From Actinomycetota bacterium (GTDB taxonomy: Bacteria; Actinomycetota; Acidimicrobiia; Acidimicrobiales; Ilumatobacteraceae): 64,000 nucleotides of DNA. A model generated the notes under the pieces. That model saw only the letters and a program-made list of their open reading frames with translations, did no database searches and was not told the DNA's origin. The translations under genes were made by a program, and so were the position numbers. Below, one piece after another: positions 1-7,965 of this stretch; within the stretch, counting starts at the first letter, position 1, and every line of letters begins with the position of its first letter. Where the stretch lies: NCBI GenBank assembly GCA_016870215.1, contig VGCD01000005.1, positions 1 through 64,000 on the forward strand. The letters run 5' to 3'.

Positions 1-127
1 TAGCCAACCCACGATCAGCCAACGTCTTGGAAATAGCAGCCGTCAACGTGGTCTTGCCATGGTCAATATGACCCATCGTTCCAATATTCACGTGAGGCTT
101 CGTGCGCTCGAACTTTGCCTTACTCAT
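1..127 (-). CDS. tuf: Elongation factor Tu, N-terminal fragment (window edge)
   Basis: Only the first 42 codons lie in the window; the gene continues past the left edge. The translation begins [20 protein letters not shown] and continues into the P-loop [10 protein letters not shown], the G1 motif of EF-Tu, the GTPase that delivers aminoacyl-tRNA to the ribosome. The usual G1 is GHVDHGKTTL, so this copy has Ile for Val. The ATG is at 125-127 and a strong AAGGAG Shine-Dalgarno sequence lies about 9 bases upstream. tRNA-Met and tRNA-Thr lie just upstream on the same strand and may share its transcript, as tRNAs do in the E. coli tufB operon. Confidence 0.96.
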   Translation of the reverse strand, partial: MSKAKFERTKPHVNIGTMGHIDHGKTTLTAAISKTLADRGLA

Positions 128-173
128 CGGGGGTTCTCCTTGTTGATGCTTTCCCTAGTGTTTTAATTTTTCG

Positions 174-247
174 TAGCGGCGATCGGGATCGAACCGATGA
201 CCTTCCGATTATGAGCCGGATGCTCTGACCAACTGAGCTACGCCGCC
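174..247 (-). tRNA. tRNA-Met (anticodon CAT, elongator type)
   Basis: The minus strand folds into a full cloverleaf. The acceptor stem is GGCGGCG with CGCCGCT, with G-U as the first pair. The D-stem is GCTC/GAGC, the anticodon loop is CTCATAA (CAT), and the T-arm carries TTCGATC. No CCA is encoded. The first pair and the anticodon stem fit an elongator rather than an initiator tRNA. A tRNA-Ile with a lysidine-modified CAT anticodon cannot be fully excluded by eye. Confidence 0.93.
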
Positions 248-320
248 AAGGCGTACTGGTCGCTTTGTCGCCAAACAAATCAATCGTGAGTGAACTCACT
301 CACGACCGCCAGTGTGGCTG

Positions 321-393
321 AGCCCTCTGTGGGAATCGAACCCACGACCTTTTCCTTACCATGGAAACGCTCTGCCGACTGAGCTAAGAGGGC
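321..393 (-). tRNA. tRNA-Thr (anticodon GGT)
   Basis: The minus strand forms a complete cloverleaf. The acceptor stem is GCCCTCT/AGAGGGC, the D-stem GCTC/GAGC, the anticodon stem TTTCC/GGAAA with loop ATGGTAA (GGT), and the T-stem GTGGG/CCCAC with loop TTCGATT. The discriminator base is T and no CCA is encoded. It lies about 70 bases upstream of tRNA-Met on the same strand. Confidence 0.95.
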
Positions 394-529
394 GCGCACG
401 CGGAAGCTAAGCCCCCGTGAGCCAAGTGCCAAAGGATAGCGGTGGGATTGACAGACCACCCCTGAGAACCTGGTTCTCTTGAATCCTCCTCAGGCTCTGG
501 CCGGGAGCAAACGGTAGGTTTCAGCCCTC

Positions 530-1042
530 GTGGACCAGTTGCGCATCCGACCCGCCACGCTCGACGACGCCGAGGCCATCCGCGCCATCTATAACAACGA
601 GGTCGAGAACCACACCGCCACCTTCGACTTGGTGCCGCGATCCCTCGACGACCAGCGCGAGTGGCAGTCGGCCCGTTCCGGCGCGTTCACCGTGGTCGTT
701 GCCGAGGAAGCGGGCGACGTGCTGGGCTTCGGTGCGCTCTCCCCCTACAAAGAGCGTGCCGCCTACCGAACGTCGGTCGAAGACAGTGTGTATGTACGAC
801 GTGACTTGGCGCGCCGTGGCATTGGTCGATTGTTGCTGTCGCATCTTCTCGACACTGCCGAGCAGAGCGGCTTCCACGCAGTGATGGCTCGCATCACCAC
901 CACCAGCGAAGCCTCCATACACCTGCACACTGCGCTTGGCTTTTCTTTGGTGGGAATCGAGCGTGAGATTGGTCGCAAGTTCAACAAGTGGCTTGATGTC
1001 GCACTGATGCAATGTCTGTTGAACGAACGACCAAGCAGCTAG
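530..1042 (+). CDS. GNAT N-acetyltransferase, phosphinothricin acetyltransferase-like
   Basis: This 170-residue protein is one GNAT fold that moves an acetyl group from acetyl-CoA to an amine. Family features include the N-terminal IRPATLDDAEAIRAIYN, the acetyl-CoA pyrophosphate loop VRRDLARRGIGRLLL (near residues 88-102; consensus R/Q-x-x-G-x-G/A), and the late segment HTALGFSLVGIEREIGRKF, where Pat/Bar-type enzymes carry H-x-x-x-GF. The start is GTG. The gene lies antisense between tRNA-Thr and tRNA-Tyr. The substrate is unknown: a phosphinothricin- or methionine-sulfone-like compound is possible from family resemblance only. Confidence 0.85.
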   Translation: MDQLRIRPATLDDAEAIRAIYNNEVENHTATFDLVPRSLDDQREWQSARSGAFTVVVAEEAGDVLGFGALSPYKERAAYRTSVEDSVYVRRDLARRGIGRLLLSHLLDTAEQSGFHAVMARITTTSEASIHLHTALGFSLVGIEREIGRKFNKWLDVALMQCLLNERPSS

Positions 1043-1068
1043 TGACGAACTGACTCACCCAGAAAAGC

Positions 1069-1103
1069 ACACGACCCCGCCGAACGAATCGGCGAGGTCG
1101 TGT
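1069..1103. terminator. Bidirectional hairpin terminator
   Basis: A 15-base left arm (1069-1083) pairs with a right arm (1089-1103) around a five-base loop, with one mismatch. It lies just past the stop of the acetyltransferase gene (plus) and just past the 3' end of tRNA-Tyr (minus), so it could end both transcripts. There is no long T tract, which is common for actinobacterial terminators. Confidence 0.65.
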
Positions 1104-1137
1104 ACGGGTTGGGCTGTTTCACGATGAATCATCGTGG

Positions 1138-1219
1138 TGGGCCGGGGAGGATTCGAACCTCCGTAGGCAGTGCCGGCAGATTTACAGTCTGCTCCCTTTG
1201 GCCGCTCGGGCACCGACCC
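1138..1219 (-). tRNA. tRNA-Tyr (anticodon GTA)
   Basis: A class II tRNA on the minus strand. The acceptor stem is GGGTCGG/CCGGCCC, the anticodon stem GCAGA/TCTGC has loop CTGTAAA (GTA), a long variable arm follows, and the T-arm is GGAGG TTCGAAT CCTCC. The long variable arm with GTA identifies bacterial tRNA-Tyr. No CCA is encoded. Confidence 0.95.
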
Positions 1220-1261
1220 TTTGGAATGACAGAGGCTATCGGAGAAGTAGCCTTCTAACCC

Positions 1262-1750
1262 ATGCCGTCATTCGATGTTGTCTCCGAAGTTGACCGACAG
1301 GAACTGCGCAATGCCGTCGATCAGGCGCAGCGCGAATTGTCGCAGCGCTTCGACTTCAAGGGCACCGATTCATCTATTGAGCAGAACGAATTGGTCATCA
1401 CCATCAAGACCATCAGTGAGGACAAGGCCCGCGCCGTACGCACCTTGCTCGAAGAAAAGATGGTGAAGCGCGGCATGTCACTGAAGGGCATCGATTGGGG
1501 CAAGTTCGAACAGGCCTCCGGCGACACTGTTCGACAAGTTGTCACTGTCAAAGTCGGTATCTCGTCTGACAAAGCCCGTGAGATCAACAAGCTCATCAAA
1601 GAAAAGGGTCCGAAAGGCGTCAGTAGCCAGACCCAGGGTGAGCAAATTCGCGTGACCGGGAAAAAGCGCGATGACCTGCAAGCTGCCATCGCATTGCTGA
1701 AGTCAGACGACCTCGGTATTCCGTTGCAGTTCGAAAACTTCCGCGACTAA
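1262..1750 (+). CDS. yajQ: YajQ family nucleotide-binding protein (UPF0234)
   Basis: The 162-residue product matches the YajQ family along its length. It begins [21 protein letters not shown], includes [13 protein letters not shown] near residues 28-40, has the mid segment [16 protein letters not shown], and ends FENFRD. Members have two ferredoxin-like domains and bind nucleotides. In Xanthomonas and Pseudomonas, relatives bind c-di-GMP and modulate transcription factors, but the role in actinobacteria is not settled. The stop overlaps the stop of acs on the other strand by four bases (1747-1750). Confidence 0.93.
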   Translation: MPSFDVVSEVDRQELRNAVDQAQRELSQRFDFKGTDSSIEQNELVITIKTISEDKARAVRTLLEEKMVKRGMSLKGIDWGKFEQASGDTVRQVVTVKVGISSDKAREINKLIKEKGPKGVSSQTQGEQIRVTGKKRDDLQAAIALLKSDDLGIPLQFENFRD

Positions 1751-3696
1751 TCCTCGCTCGGCGCTTCGGCCGCGCGTTTTTGCAACTCACTCACGACACT
1801 GGCATCGGCCAACGTGGTGGTGTCGCCCAAATTGCGACCTTCAGCGACATCGCGCAACAACCGACGCATGATCTTGCCGCTGCGAGTCTTCGGCAAGTCG
1901 GGTGTGAAGTAAACGGTCTTGGGCTTTGCGATTGCACCAATTTCTTTGGCTACGTGGTTGCGAAGATCTTGTTCATCGGCGCTCGCCCCACCCACCAACG
2001 TGACGTACGCGATGATTGCTTGACCCGTAGTTGCGTCGTTCGCGCCAACAACTGCCGCTTCAGCAACTGCCGGATGCGATACCAAGGCTGATTCCACTTC
2101 TGTGGTGCTGATGCGATGTCCGGACACGTTCATCACGTCATCAACGCGACCAAGCAGCCACAGGTAACCATCGTCGTCCAACTTGGCACCATCGCCTGCG
2201 AAGTACCGGCCTTCGAATCGACTCCAATATGTGTCTTTGTAGCGCTGTGGGTCACCCCAGATTCCTCGAAGCATGCCTGGCCACGGATGCGTCAATGTGA
2301 GATACCCACCCCCACGACTGACCGCTTTCCCCGAGTCATCAACGACTTCTGCACCGACACCTGGAACAGGGAATGTTGCCGACCCGGGCTTCAGAGTGGT
2401 CGCACCGGGCAAAGGACTGATCATGATGCCACCAGTCTCGGTCTGCCACCACGTGTCAACAATCGGACAACGACTTCCGCCGATGTGTTCGTGGTACCAC
2501 ATCCACGCTTCAGGGTTGATTGGTTCGCCAACACTTCCGAGCAATCGCAACGACGACAGGTCGTGCTTGGCAGGCTCTTCCACTCCCCACTTCATGTATG
2601 TGCGAATTGCTGTTGGTGCGGTGTAAAAGATGGTGACCTTGTACTTCTCAACGATTGACCAGATGCGATCGTTGGCCGGAAAGTTGGGCACACCTTCGTA
2701 CATCACTTGGGTCGCACCGTTCGCAAGTGGTCCGTACACGATGTAACTGTGACCCGTCACCCAACCGACATCAGCAGTACACCAGTACACGTCTTCATCA
2801 GGGTGCAGGTCGAACACATACTTGTGCGTGTAAGCGACATGGGTGAGGTAACCACCGGTCGTGTGCATGATGCCCTTCGGCTTGCCGGTTGTGCCTGAGG
2901 TGTACAACAGAAACAACAACTGTTCGGCATCCATCGGCTCTGCCGGGCACACAGGGTCAGCCTTGGCGATGAGATCGTGATACCAATTGTCACGGCCAGC
3001 AGTCATCGACACGTCGTTACCACCGCGCTTCACAACCACCACGTGTTCTATTGACGGAGTCGACTGCAACGCCTCATCGGCGTATTGCTTGAGAGGGAAC
3101 ACCTCGCCACGTCGCCAACCACCATCAGCGGTGATCAGCACTTTGGCCTCTGCGTCGTTGATGCGATCCGCAAGAGCTTGAGAGGAGAACCCACCGAACA
3201 CCACACTGTGCGCAGCACCGATACGTGCGCACGCAAGCATTGCAACCGCGGCCTCAGGAATCATCGGCATGTAGATATTCACTCGGTCACCCTTGGTGAC
3301 ACCCAATGATTTCAACGCGTTAGAGAACTTCTGCACTTCGTCGAGCAGCTGTGAATACGTAACAGTGCGCGTATCACCAGGCTCGCCTTCGAAATGAAAA
3401 GCAACCTTGTCTCCTTTGCCAGCAAGCACGTGGCGGTCGAGACAGTTGTAGCTGACGTTCAAGGTGCCACCGACGAACCACTTGGAGAACGGAAGATCCC
3501 ATTCACACACGGTGTGCCACGGAGTGTTCCACGTCACCAATTCACTTGCTTGCCGTGCCCAGAAAGACTCGTAGTCTTCGCTGGCCTCGTCGTATAGGTG
3601 CGTACCAGCGACAAGAGTGCGTTTCTTGAAACTCTCTGACGGTGGGAATTTCCGTTGCTCGATCAATAGGTCGTCAATTGCGTCGCTCTCAGCCAC
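1747..3696 (-). CDS. acs: Acetyl-CoA synthetase
   Basis: This 649-residue AMP-forming ligase activates acetate with ATP and CoA, for acetate assimilation. The P-loop [11 protein letters not shown] is at residues 265-275, and [11 protein letters not shown] is the acyl-adenylate motif typical of Acs. The C-terminal [11 protein letters not shown] contains the catalytic Lys (about 608), which Pat-type acetyltransferases usually acetylate and CobB-type enzymes deacetylate. The reading frame stays open to 3765, but I chose the GTG at 3696 because AAAGGGGG lies upstream and the length then matches the family (E. coli Acs has 652). It diverges from the exporter gene across a 110-base gap with three spaced GTGAC repeats. 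Confidence 0.94.
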   Translation of the reverse strand: MAESDAIDDLLIEQRKFPPSESFKKRTLVAGTHLYDEASEDYESFWARQASELVTWNTPWHTVCEWDLPFSKWFVGGTLNVSYNCLDRHVLAGKGDKVAFHFEGEPGDTRTVTYSQLLDEVQKFSNALKSLGVTKGDRVNIYMPMIPEAAVAMLACARIGAAHSVVFGGFSSQALADRINDAEAKVLITADGGWRRGEVFPLKQYADEALQSTPSIEHVVVVKRGGNDVSMTAGRDNWYHDLIAKADPVCPAEPMDAEQLLFLLYTSGTTGKPKGIMHTTGGYLTHVAYTHKYVFDLHPDEDVYWCTADVGWVTGHSYIVYGPLANGATQVMYEGVPNFPANDRIWSIVEKYKVTIFYTAPTAIRTYMKWGVEEPAKHDLSSLRLLGSVGEPINPEAWMWYHEHIGGSRCPIVDTWWQTETGGIMISPLPGATTLKPGSATFPVPGVGAEVVDDSGKAVSRGGGYLTLTHPWPGMLRGIWGDPQRYKDTYWSRFEGRYFAGDGAKLDDDGYLWLLGRVDDVMNVSGHRISTTEVESALVSHPAVAEAAVVGANDATTGQAIIAYVTLVGGASADEQDLRNHVAKEIGAIAKPKTVYFTPDLPKTRSGKIMRRLLRDVAEGRNLGDTTTLADASVVSELQKRAAEAPSED

Positions 3697-3750
3697 AGCG
3701 AACCCCCTTTGCAATGTGGAGACTAGTGAACTGAACTCCGCACGCACACA

Positions 3751-3785
3751 GTGACTGACACACACGTGACACCACTACCTGTGAC
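3751..3785. promoter_or_regulatory. Three GTGAC direct repeats at 15-base spacing
   Basis: GTGAC occurs at 3751, 3766 and 3781, exactly 15 bases apart, in the divergent promoter region of acs and the DMT exporter. Evenly phased short direct repeats are typical of multimeric regulator sites. No regulator is identified and chance is possible for such short units. Confidence 0.3.
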
Positions 3786-3806
3786 AGAGTACGGAACGGA
3801 GGGACG

Positions 3807-4706
3807 ATGCCTGATCAAGACAAGCAACACTTCGGTGGAACCGAGTGGGCGATGACCCTCATGACCTCGCTTGTGTGGGGTGCGTCATTCCTCTTTATCG
3901 CCATTGCACTTGACCACGTGAACACCGGTGTCATCCCGATGATGCGCACATTCTTCGGGTTCCTGGCGCTGCTGTGCATCCCGCGTGCACGAGTGATGAT
4001 CCAGAAAGAAGACATGAAGACCGTCTTCTTCCTCAGTCTCATCTGGATGGCTGCGCCGTTCTTCCTCTATCCACTGGCCGCACACACAGTGTCGTCATCG
4101 GTCGTCGGGATGATCAACGGAGCGCTCCCTGCGCTGACAGTCGTCGTGACTGCGATCATGACCAGACGGCGCCCGACGCGACAACGCGTGACTGCAGTTC
4201 TCGTCGGATTCAGTGGTATTGCACTCATCTCCTTCTCGAGCATCACCGACAACGCATCTGCCTCTGTCCACGGCATCTTCTTTTTATTGCTCGCATTGCT
4301 CGGCTACGCCGTCGCCGTGAACATCGCCCTGCCACTCAATGCAAAGTACGGCGCGACTGCCACCATGATGTGGGTGGAAGGAGCTGCATTCATTTGGACG
4401 TTGCCGCTCGGTGTACCGGCACTGCGTGGAAGTGAGTTCACCGGATCAGCAGTTGCGGCGCTTCTCATTCTTGGTGCAATTGGCACGGGCATCACCTTCG
4501 CCGTGTATTCAGCACTGCAGACCCGCGCGGGCGTGGTGCGCGCAATGATTGGCACACTCTTCACCCCGGTCGTTGCGACCATACTCGGAGTTATATTCCG
4601 TGATGAACACGTAACTCTTTTTGCAATCATTGGAATGTTCATTGTCATCATCGGTGCTTTCCTGACAAGCCGACCAGAAAAACCCATCATCACGAACGCT
4701 GTCTAA
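3807..4706 (+). CDS. EamA/DMT-family transporter
   Basis: A 299-residue inner-membrane protein with about ten hydrophobic helices arranged as two EamA repeats (roughly residues 15-145 and 155-290), the layout of drug/metabolite transporters such as RhtA and YdcZ relatives. The start of the first repeat, SLVWGASFLFIAIALDHV, is typical. The second repeat ends in the usual GxFLTSR-like terminus. GGAGGG precedes the ATG closely. Substrate unknown. A TetR-type gene follows 104 bases downstream in the same direction and may control it. Confidence 0.88.
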   Translation: MPDQDKQHFGGTEWAMTLMTSLVWGASFLFIAIALDHVNTGVIPMMRTFFGFLALLCIPRARVMIQKEDMKTVFFLSLIWMAAPFFLYPLAAHTVSSSVVGMINGALPALTVVVTAIMTRRRPTRQRVTAVLVGFSGIALISFSSITDNASASVHGIFFLLLALLGYAVAVNIALPLNAKYGATATMMWVEGAAFIWTLPLGVPALRGSEFTGSAVAALLILGAIGTGITFAVYSALQTRAGVVRAMIGTLFTPVVATILGVIFRDEHVTLFAIIGMFIVIIGAFLTSRPEKPIITNAV

Positions 4707-4810
4707 AGAGGACTACACCTCCTACGTTCTTCACATTTTGAAGAACTCCCCGTCTAAAGGTAAAAAATTTTTATACACAGATAAATACGGGCTCTCCTAC
4801 ACTGGCAACG

Positions 4811-5428
4811 ATGAATCCGCCCTCACTGAAGGAATTTCGCGCCAAACGTCGTAGCGCAACCGATACTCCACAGCAGCGCATTCTCGAGAGTGCGCGTGGT
4901 GAGATCGAAGAAGTTGGCATTCGCGGACTTCGAGTCGCCGAGGTAGCAAAAAATGCCTACACGTCAGTGACCCTCATCTACCGCTACTTCGGTGACCGCG
5001 ATGGACTACTAGCCCAGGTACTGGGTGACATGTACGCCGAATTCCAGGAAAACACCGTCTCTGATTTCATGAAGCAACTCGAACCCCTGCAGCCGCTGAC
5101 GGTGCAGAACGTGGTGGACGCAATGCCAGACATTGATGACCCCGGCTTCAAGAAACGCCACGCGCAACGACTACAAATCTTGGCAACTGCTGTCAACAAC
5201 GATCAATTACGAGCACGAATCGAGCAGATCACACAAGAGCAGGCGAGCGACTGGACCAACGCACTCAAGCAAGTGATTGGCTCGATGAAGCCCGGCGAAA
5301 AATTGAATCTTCGGATCTTTTCCATGATGTTTGCGATGCAGACCATGTATTACCGCGAGCTCATGGGCGACCGCGCATTCACGCAGAAGGATTACCGCCA
5401 GTTTGTGTACGACGTACTCAAGGCCTAG
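4811..5428 (+). CDS. TetR-family transcriptional regulator
   Basis: The 205-residue protein has an N-terminal TetR helix-turn-helix (about residues 20-66): RILESARGEIEEVGIRGLRVAEVAKNAY...IYRYFGDRDGLLAQVL. The YRYFGDRDGLL run is the standard TetR signature, and the all-helical C-terminal half would bind a ligand. The preceding 104 bases are AT-rich for this window (around TTTTTATACACAGATAAAT) and probably hold its promoter or operator. Its stop overlaps the end of the convergent methyltransferase gene by 11 bases. Its target is unknown; the upstream exporter is the obvious candidate. Confidence 0.9.
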   Translation: MNPPSLKEFRAKRRSATDTPQQRILESARGEIEEVGIRGLRVAEVAKNAYTSVTLIYRYFGDRDGLLAQVLGDMYAEFQENTVSDFMKQLEPLQPLTVQNVVDAMPDIDDPGFKKRHAQRLQILATAVNNDQLRARIEQITQEQASDWTNALKQVIGSMKPGEKLNLRIFSMMFAMQTMYYRELMGDRAFTQKDYRQFVYDVLKA

Positions 5429-6458
5429 CGCGCCACTCGAGCACGGAAAACGCACCTAGTCCTGCCGGGTCAAGTAGTGCTTCTGCCTCACTCACACGAC
5501 TTCGCATCTTCAACGCTTCGAGAGTGGGGCTGGACGCATTGGCCGCCCACGCTTCCCTGCCTTCACTGACCAAAGCATCAATTCCCAACATCTGCAGAAA
5601 TTGAGCCTGGCTTCGAACACTGTCGGGTTCGGCAATGTCAGCAAGCTGATCAATCATCACCTGACACGTGATGTCTTGTGAGCCAGCTTCTTTGAGATAG
5701 TGACCGCCCCGCTCGTGTCCGACATACGTGCGCAGCCACTCTCGCCACGGAGCCGCAGCTGCGATTGCTGTGAGTGGAGTGCAGTAGTCGATGACTACAA
5801 CAGATCCGTTGACCAGCGATGTCAGTGCGCGGCCAAGCCATTGCTGTGCAGCAATTTGCTCGGGAGCTCGGGAGCCATGACGTGCCGATGAAGGAAGAAC
5901 TCCTGGCGGTGGAACACTCTCAAGAATTTCTGCAAACCCACCAGAGCCCAATGACACGCGAGCTCGACGCCAACCGCCGTCGAAGACCCACAACTGAAAC
6001 GGCAAGTTATCGAGCAGTTCATTCGCGATGATGATGCCGTTGTCGATACGCAATGGCATGACATCAGTCGAAGTGATGTTGTCTGGGTGCATTGCTCGCT
6101 GTGTCGCCGATGCTTCGACAGCTACATAGTCAAGCGCGGACAGACATTCCGGTTTCGCCGCAAGAATCGACCTAGCCAAAGTGCCGGGGCCAGCACCGGC
6201 GTCGACCACAGTGAAAGTTGACGGTGAACCACATCGTTTCCATTCGTTGTCGATGTGGCGTGCCAATAGTTGGCCGAACAAAGGGCCGACTTCGGGCGAG
6301 GTGATGAAATCCCCGCGACGTCCTGCGCGGCCCACCCCATCTACTCGCGTATAGAAACCATGCTCGCCGTACAGGGCGATGGACATGAAAGTGGCGAAGT
6401 CGATGCTTCCACCGCTCTCTGCGATGGCAGCCGATACGTCGTCAGCCGCCGAAGGCAC
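5418..6458 (-). CDS. SAM-dependent methyltransferase, MidA/NDUFAF7 (DUF185) family
   Basis: About 346 residues. The N-terminal block GGSIDFATFMSIALYGEHGFYTR, then GRAGRRGDFITSPEVGPLFGQLLARHI and the SAM-binding VVDAGAGPGTLARSIL are diagnostic for the DUF185 family (MidA, NDUFAF7). NDUFAF7 dimethylates an arginine of the 49-kDa subunit (NuoD homologue) of mitochondrial complex I and is needed for its assembly. Here the gene is the last of the 11-gene nuo operon, overlapping the end of nuoN, which fits a complex I assembly role (inference). The frame is open to 6527. GTG at 6458 gives a 17-base overlap with nuoN, but no strong ribosome site marks it, so the start is uncertain. Confidence 0.87.
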   Translation of the reverse strand: MPSAADDVSAAIAESGGSIDFATFMSIALYGEHGFYTRVDGVGRAGRRGDFITSPEVGPLFGQLLARHIDNEWKRCGSPSTFTVVDAGAGPGTLARSILAAKPECLSALDYVAVEASATQRAMHPDNITSTDVMPLRIDNGIIIANELLDNLPFQLWVFDGGWRRARVSLGSGGFAEILESVPPPGVLPSSARHGSRAPEQIAAQQWLGRALTSLVNGSVVVIDYCTPLTAIAAAAPWREWLRTYVGHERGGHYLKEAGSQDITCQVMIDQLADIAEPDSVRSQAQFLQMLGIDALVSEGREAWAANASSPTLEALKMRSRVSEAEALLDPAGLGAFSVLEWRARP

Positions 6459-7962
6459 GTGACAAGCTGGCGAGGTCGCCGAAGTGCGACACGATGCCAG
6501 GAAGTGTACCGAGCACGAGGGTCGCAAGAGCGGTGATACCTAGTGCAACTGCGATAGCTGGTTGAATCACAACCGGTGCCGTGTCGCCGTCTGGTGCGGG
6601 ACGCATCCATATTTCTCGCAGCACATTTCCGTAGTAGCCGAACGCCACCACTGAATTGACGGCGCCGATAACTGCAATGGCGTAACCCCAATTGGTTTCG
6701 GCCGACAGCACAGCCTGGAATGCAGCGAACTTGCCGAACCATCCGCCGAGTGGCGGAATGCCTGCGAGTGAAGCCATGAAGATCGTCATGAGCGCCGCAA
6801 GACCGGGCGCATACGAGAACAAACCGCCGTACGACGAAATGGCACCGCTACGAGTCTTTCGCGCAACTGCGATGACGATGGCAAACACACCAAGGTTTGT
6901 GGCCGCATACAACATGAGGTACACAACAACTGCACGAAGAGCGGACTGTCCGACAGCTCCTTCACCAGCAACGGCAAGCGGCATGAGGATGAAGCCACCT
7001 TGGCTGATGGATGAATAAGCCAACATTCGGACAATGTTTGATTGACGAAGGGCAAGCACATTGCCGACAGTCATTGTGAGAGCGGAAAGTATCCACATGA
7101 CTGGCTGCCACACATCGCTCGCATATGGGAATGCGACATACAGGACCGTCACCAACGCGACAAAACCAGCCGCCTTCGATGCGACCGACAAGAACGCCGT
7201 CACTGGAGTTGGGGCGCCCTCATAAGTGTCGGGAGCCCACGTGTGGAAGGGCACCGCAGACACTTTGAAGGCAAAGCCGATGATTACAAAGAGCACTGCG
7301 AGAGCGCGAATCGACGTCATCTCACCAGAGAGGGTCTCTCCGATATCGGTGAGAAGAGTCGAATTTGCGATGCCGTACAAGAGCGACATGCCATACAACA
7401 TGATGGCGGATGCAAACACTCCGAGCAGGTAGTACTTCACACCTGCTTCATTGCTCTTCAAGTCACGCTTGCGCCACGCAGCCAACATGTACGCAGGGAT
7501 CGACAAGAACTCGAGTGCAACGAAAATACTGACAAGATCGCGGCTTGACGCCATCATCACCATGCCGAGAATGCTGGTGAGCACCAAGAACCAATACTCA
7601 CCTTGGTAGTAGTCGCCTTCGCGCAGGTAATCGGTGGAGATGAGCACCACCACATAGCCCGCAAGGATGAAGAGACCCTTGATGACGAGGCTGAATTCGT
7701 CGACCACATAACGGCCATCAAACAACTCACGCATCGTGTTGTCGCTCAGTGCGAGGGTGACAACAGGGATGAACGCCCCCAAGAACGAGAAGCTCGCAAT
7801 AGGAGCCACCAACCACTTATTCGACTCACTTGTGAACAGGTCAACCAACAACACGACGACAATTCCAGCGGCGAGCACGATTTCGGGTGCGAGCGCGTGG
7901 TAGTCGATTGTCGGACTCACCCAGTCGCCATCAGCGACCATGGACAGGAGCGATGAAAGCAC
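6442..7962 (-). CDS. nuoN: Complex I subunit N, copy 1
   Basis: A 506-residue polytopic antiporter-like subunit of the complex I membrane arm, with about 14 helices. The proton-channel signature FKVSAVPFHTWAPDTYEGAP with its conserved Lys, and the late SLAGIPPLGGWFGKF, identify NuoN rather than NuoL or NuoM. The start is GTG, three bases after the nuoM stop. It is the last nuo gene of the first operon, ahead of the MidA-like gene. Copy 2 is at 19833-21329. Confidence 0.93.
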   Translation of the reverse strand: MLSSLLSMVADGDWVSPTIDYHALAPEIVLAAGIVVVLLVDLFTSESNKWLVAPIASFSFLGAFIPVVTLALSDNTMRELFDGRYVVDEFSLVIKGLFILAGYVVVLISTDYLREGDYYQGEYWFLVLTSILGMVMMASSRDLVSIFVALEFLSIPAYMLAAWRKRDLKSNEAGVKYYLLGVFASAIMLYGMSLLYGIANSTLLTDIGETLSGEMTSIRALAVLFVIIGFAFKVSAVPFHTWAPDTYEGAPTPVTAFLSVASKAAGFVALVTVLYVAFPYASDVWQPVMWILSALTMTVGNVLALRQSNIVRMLAYSSISQGGFILMPLAVAGEGAVGQSALRAVVVYLMLYAATNLGVFAIVIAVARKTRSGAISSYGGLFSYAPGLAALMTIFMASLAGIPPLGGWFGKFAAFQAVLSAETNWGYAIAVIGAVNSVVAFGYYGNVLREIWMRPAPDGDTAPVVIQPAIAVALGITALATLVLGTLPGIVSHFGDLASLSRAFGG

Positions 7963-7965
7963 CGG

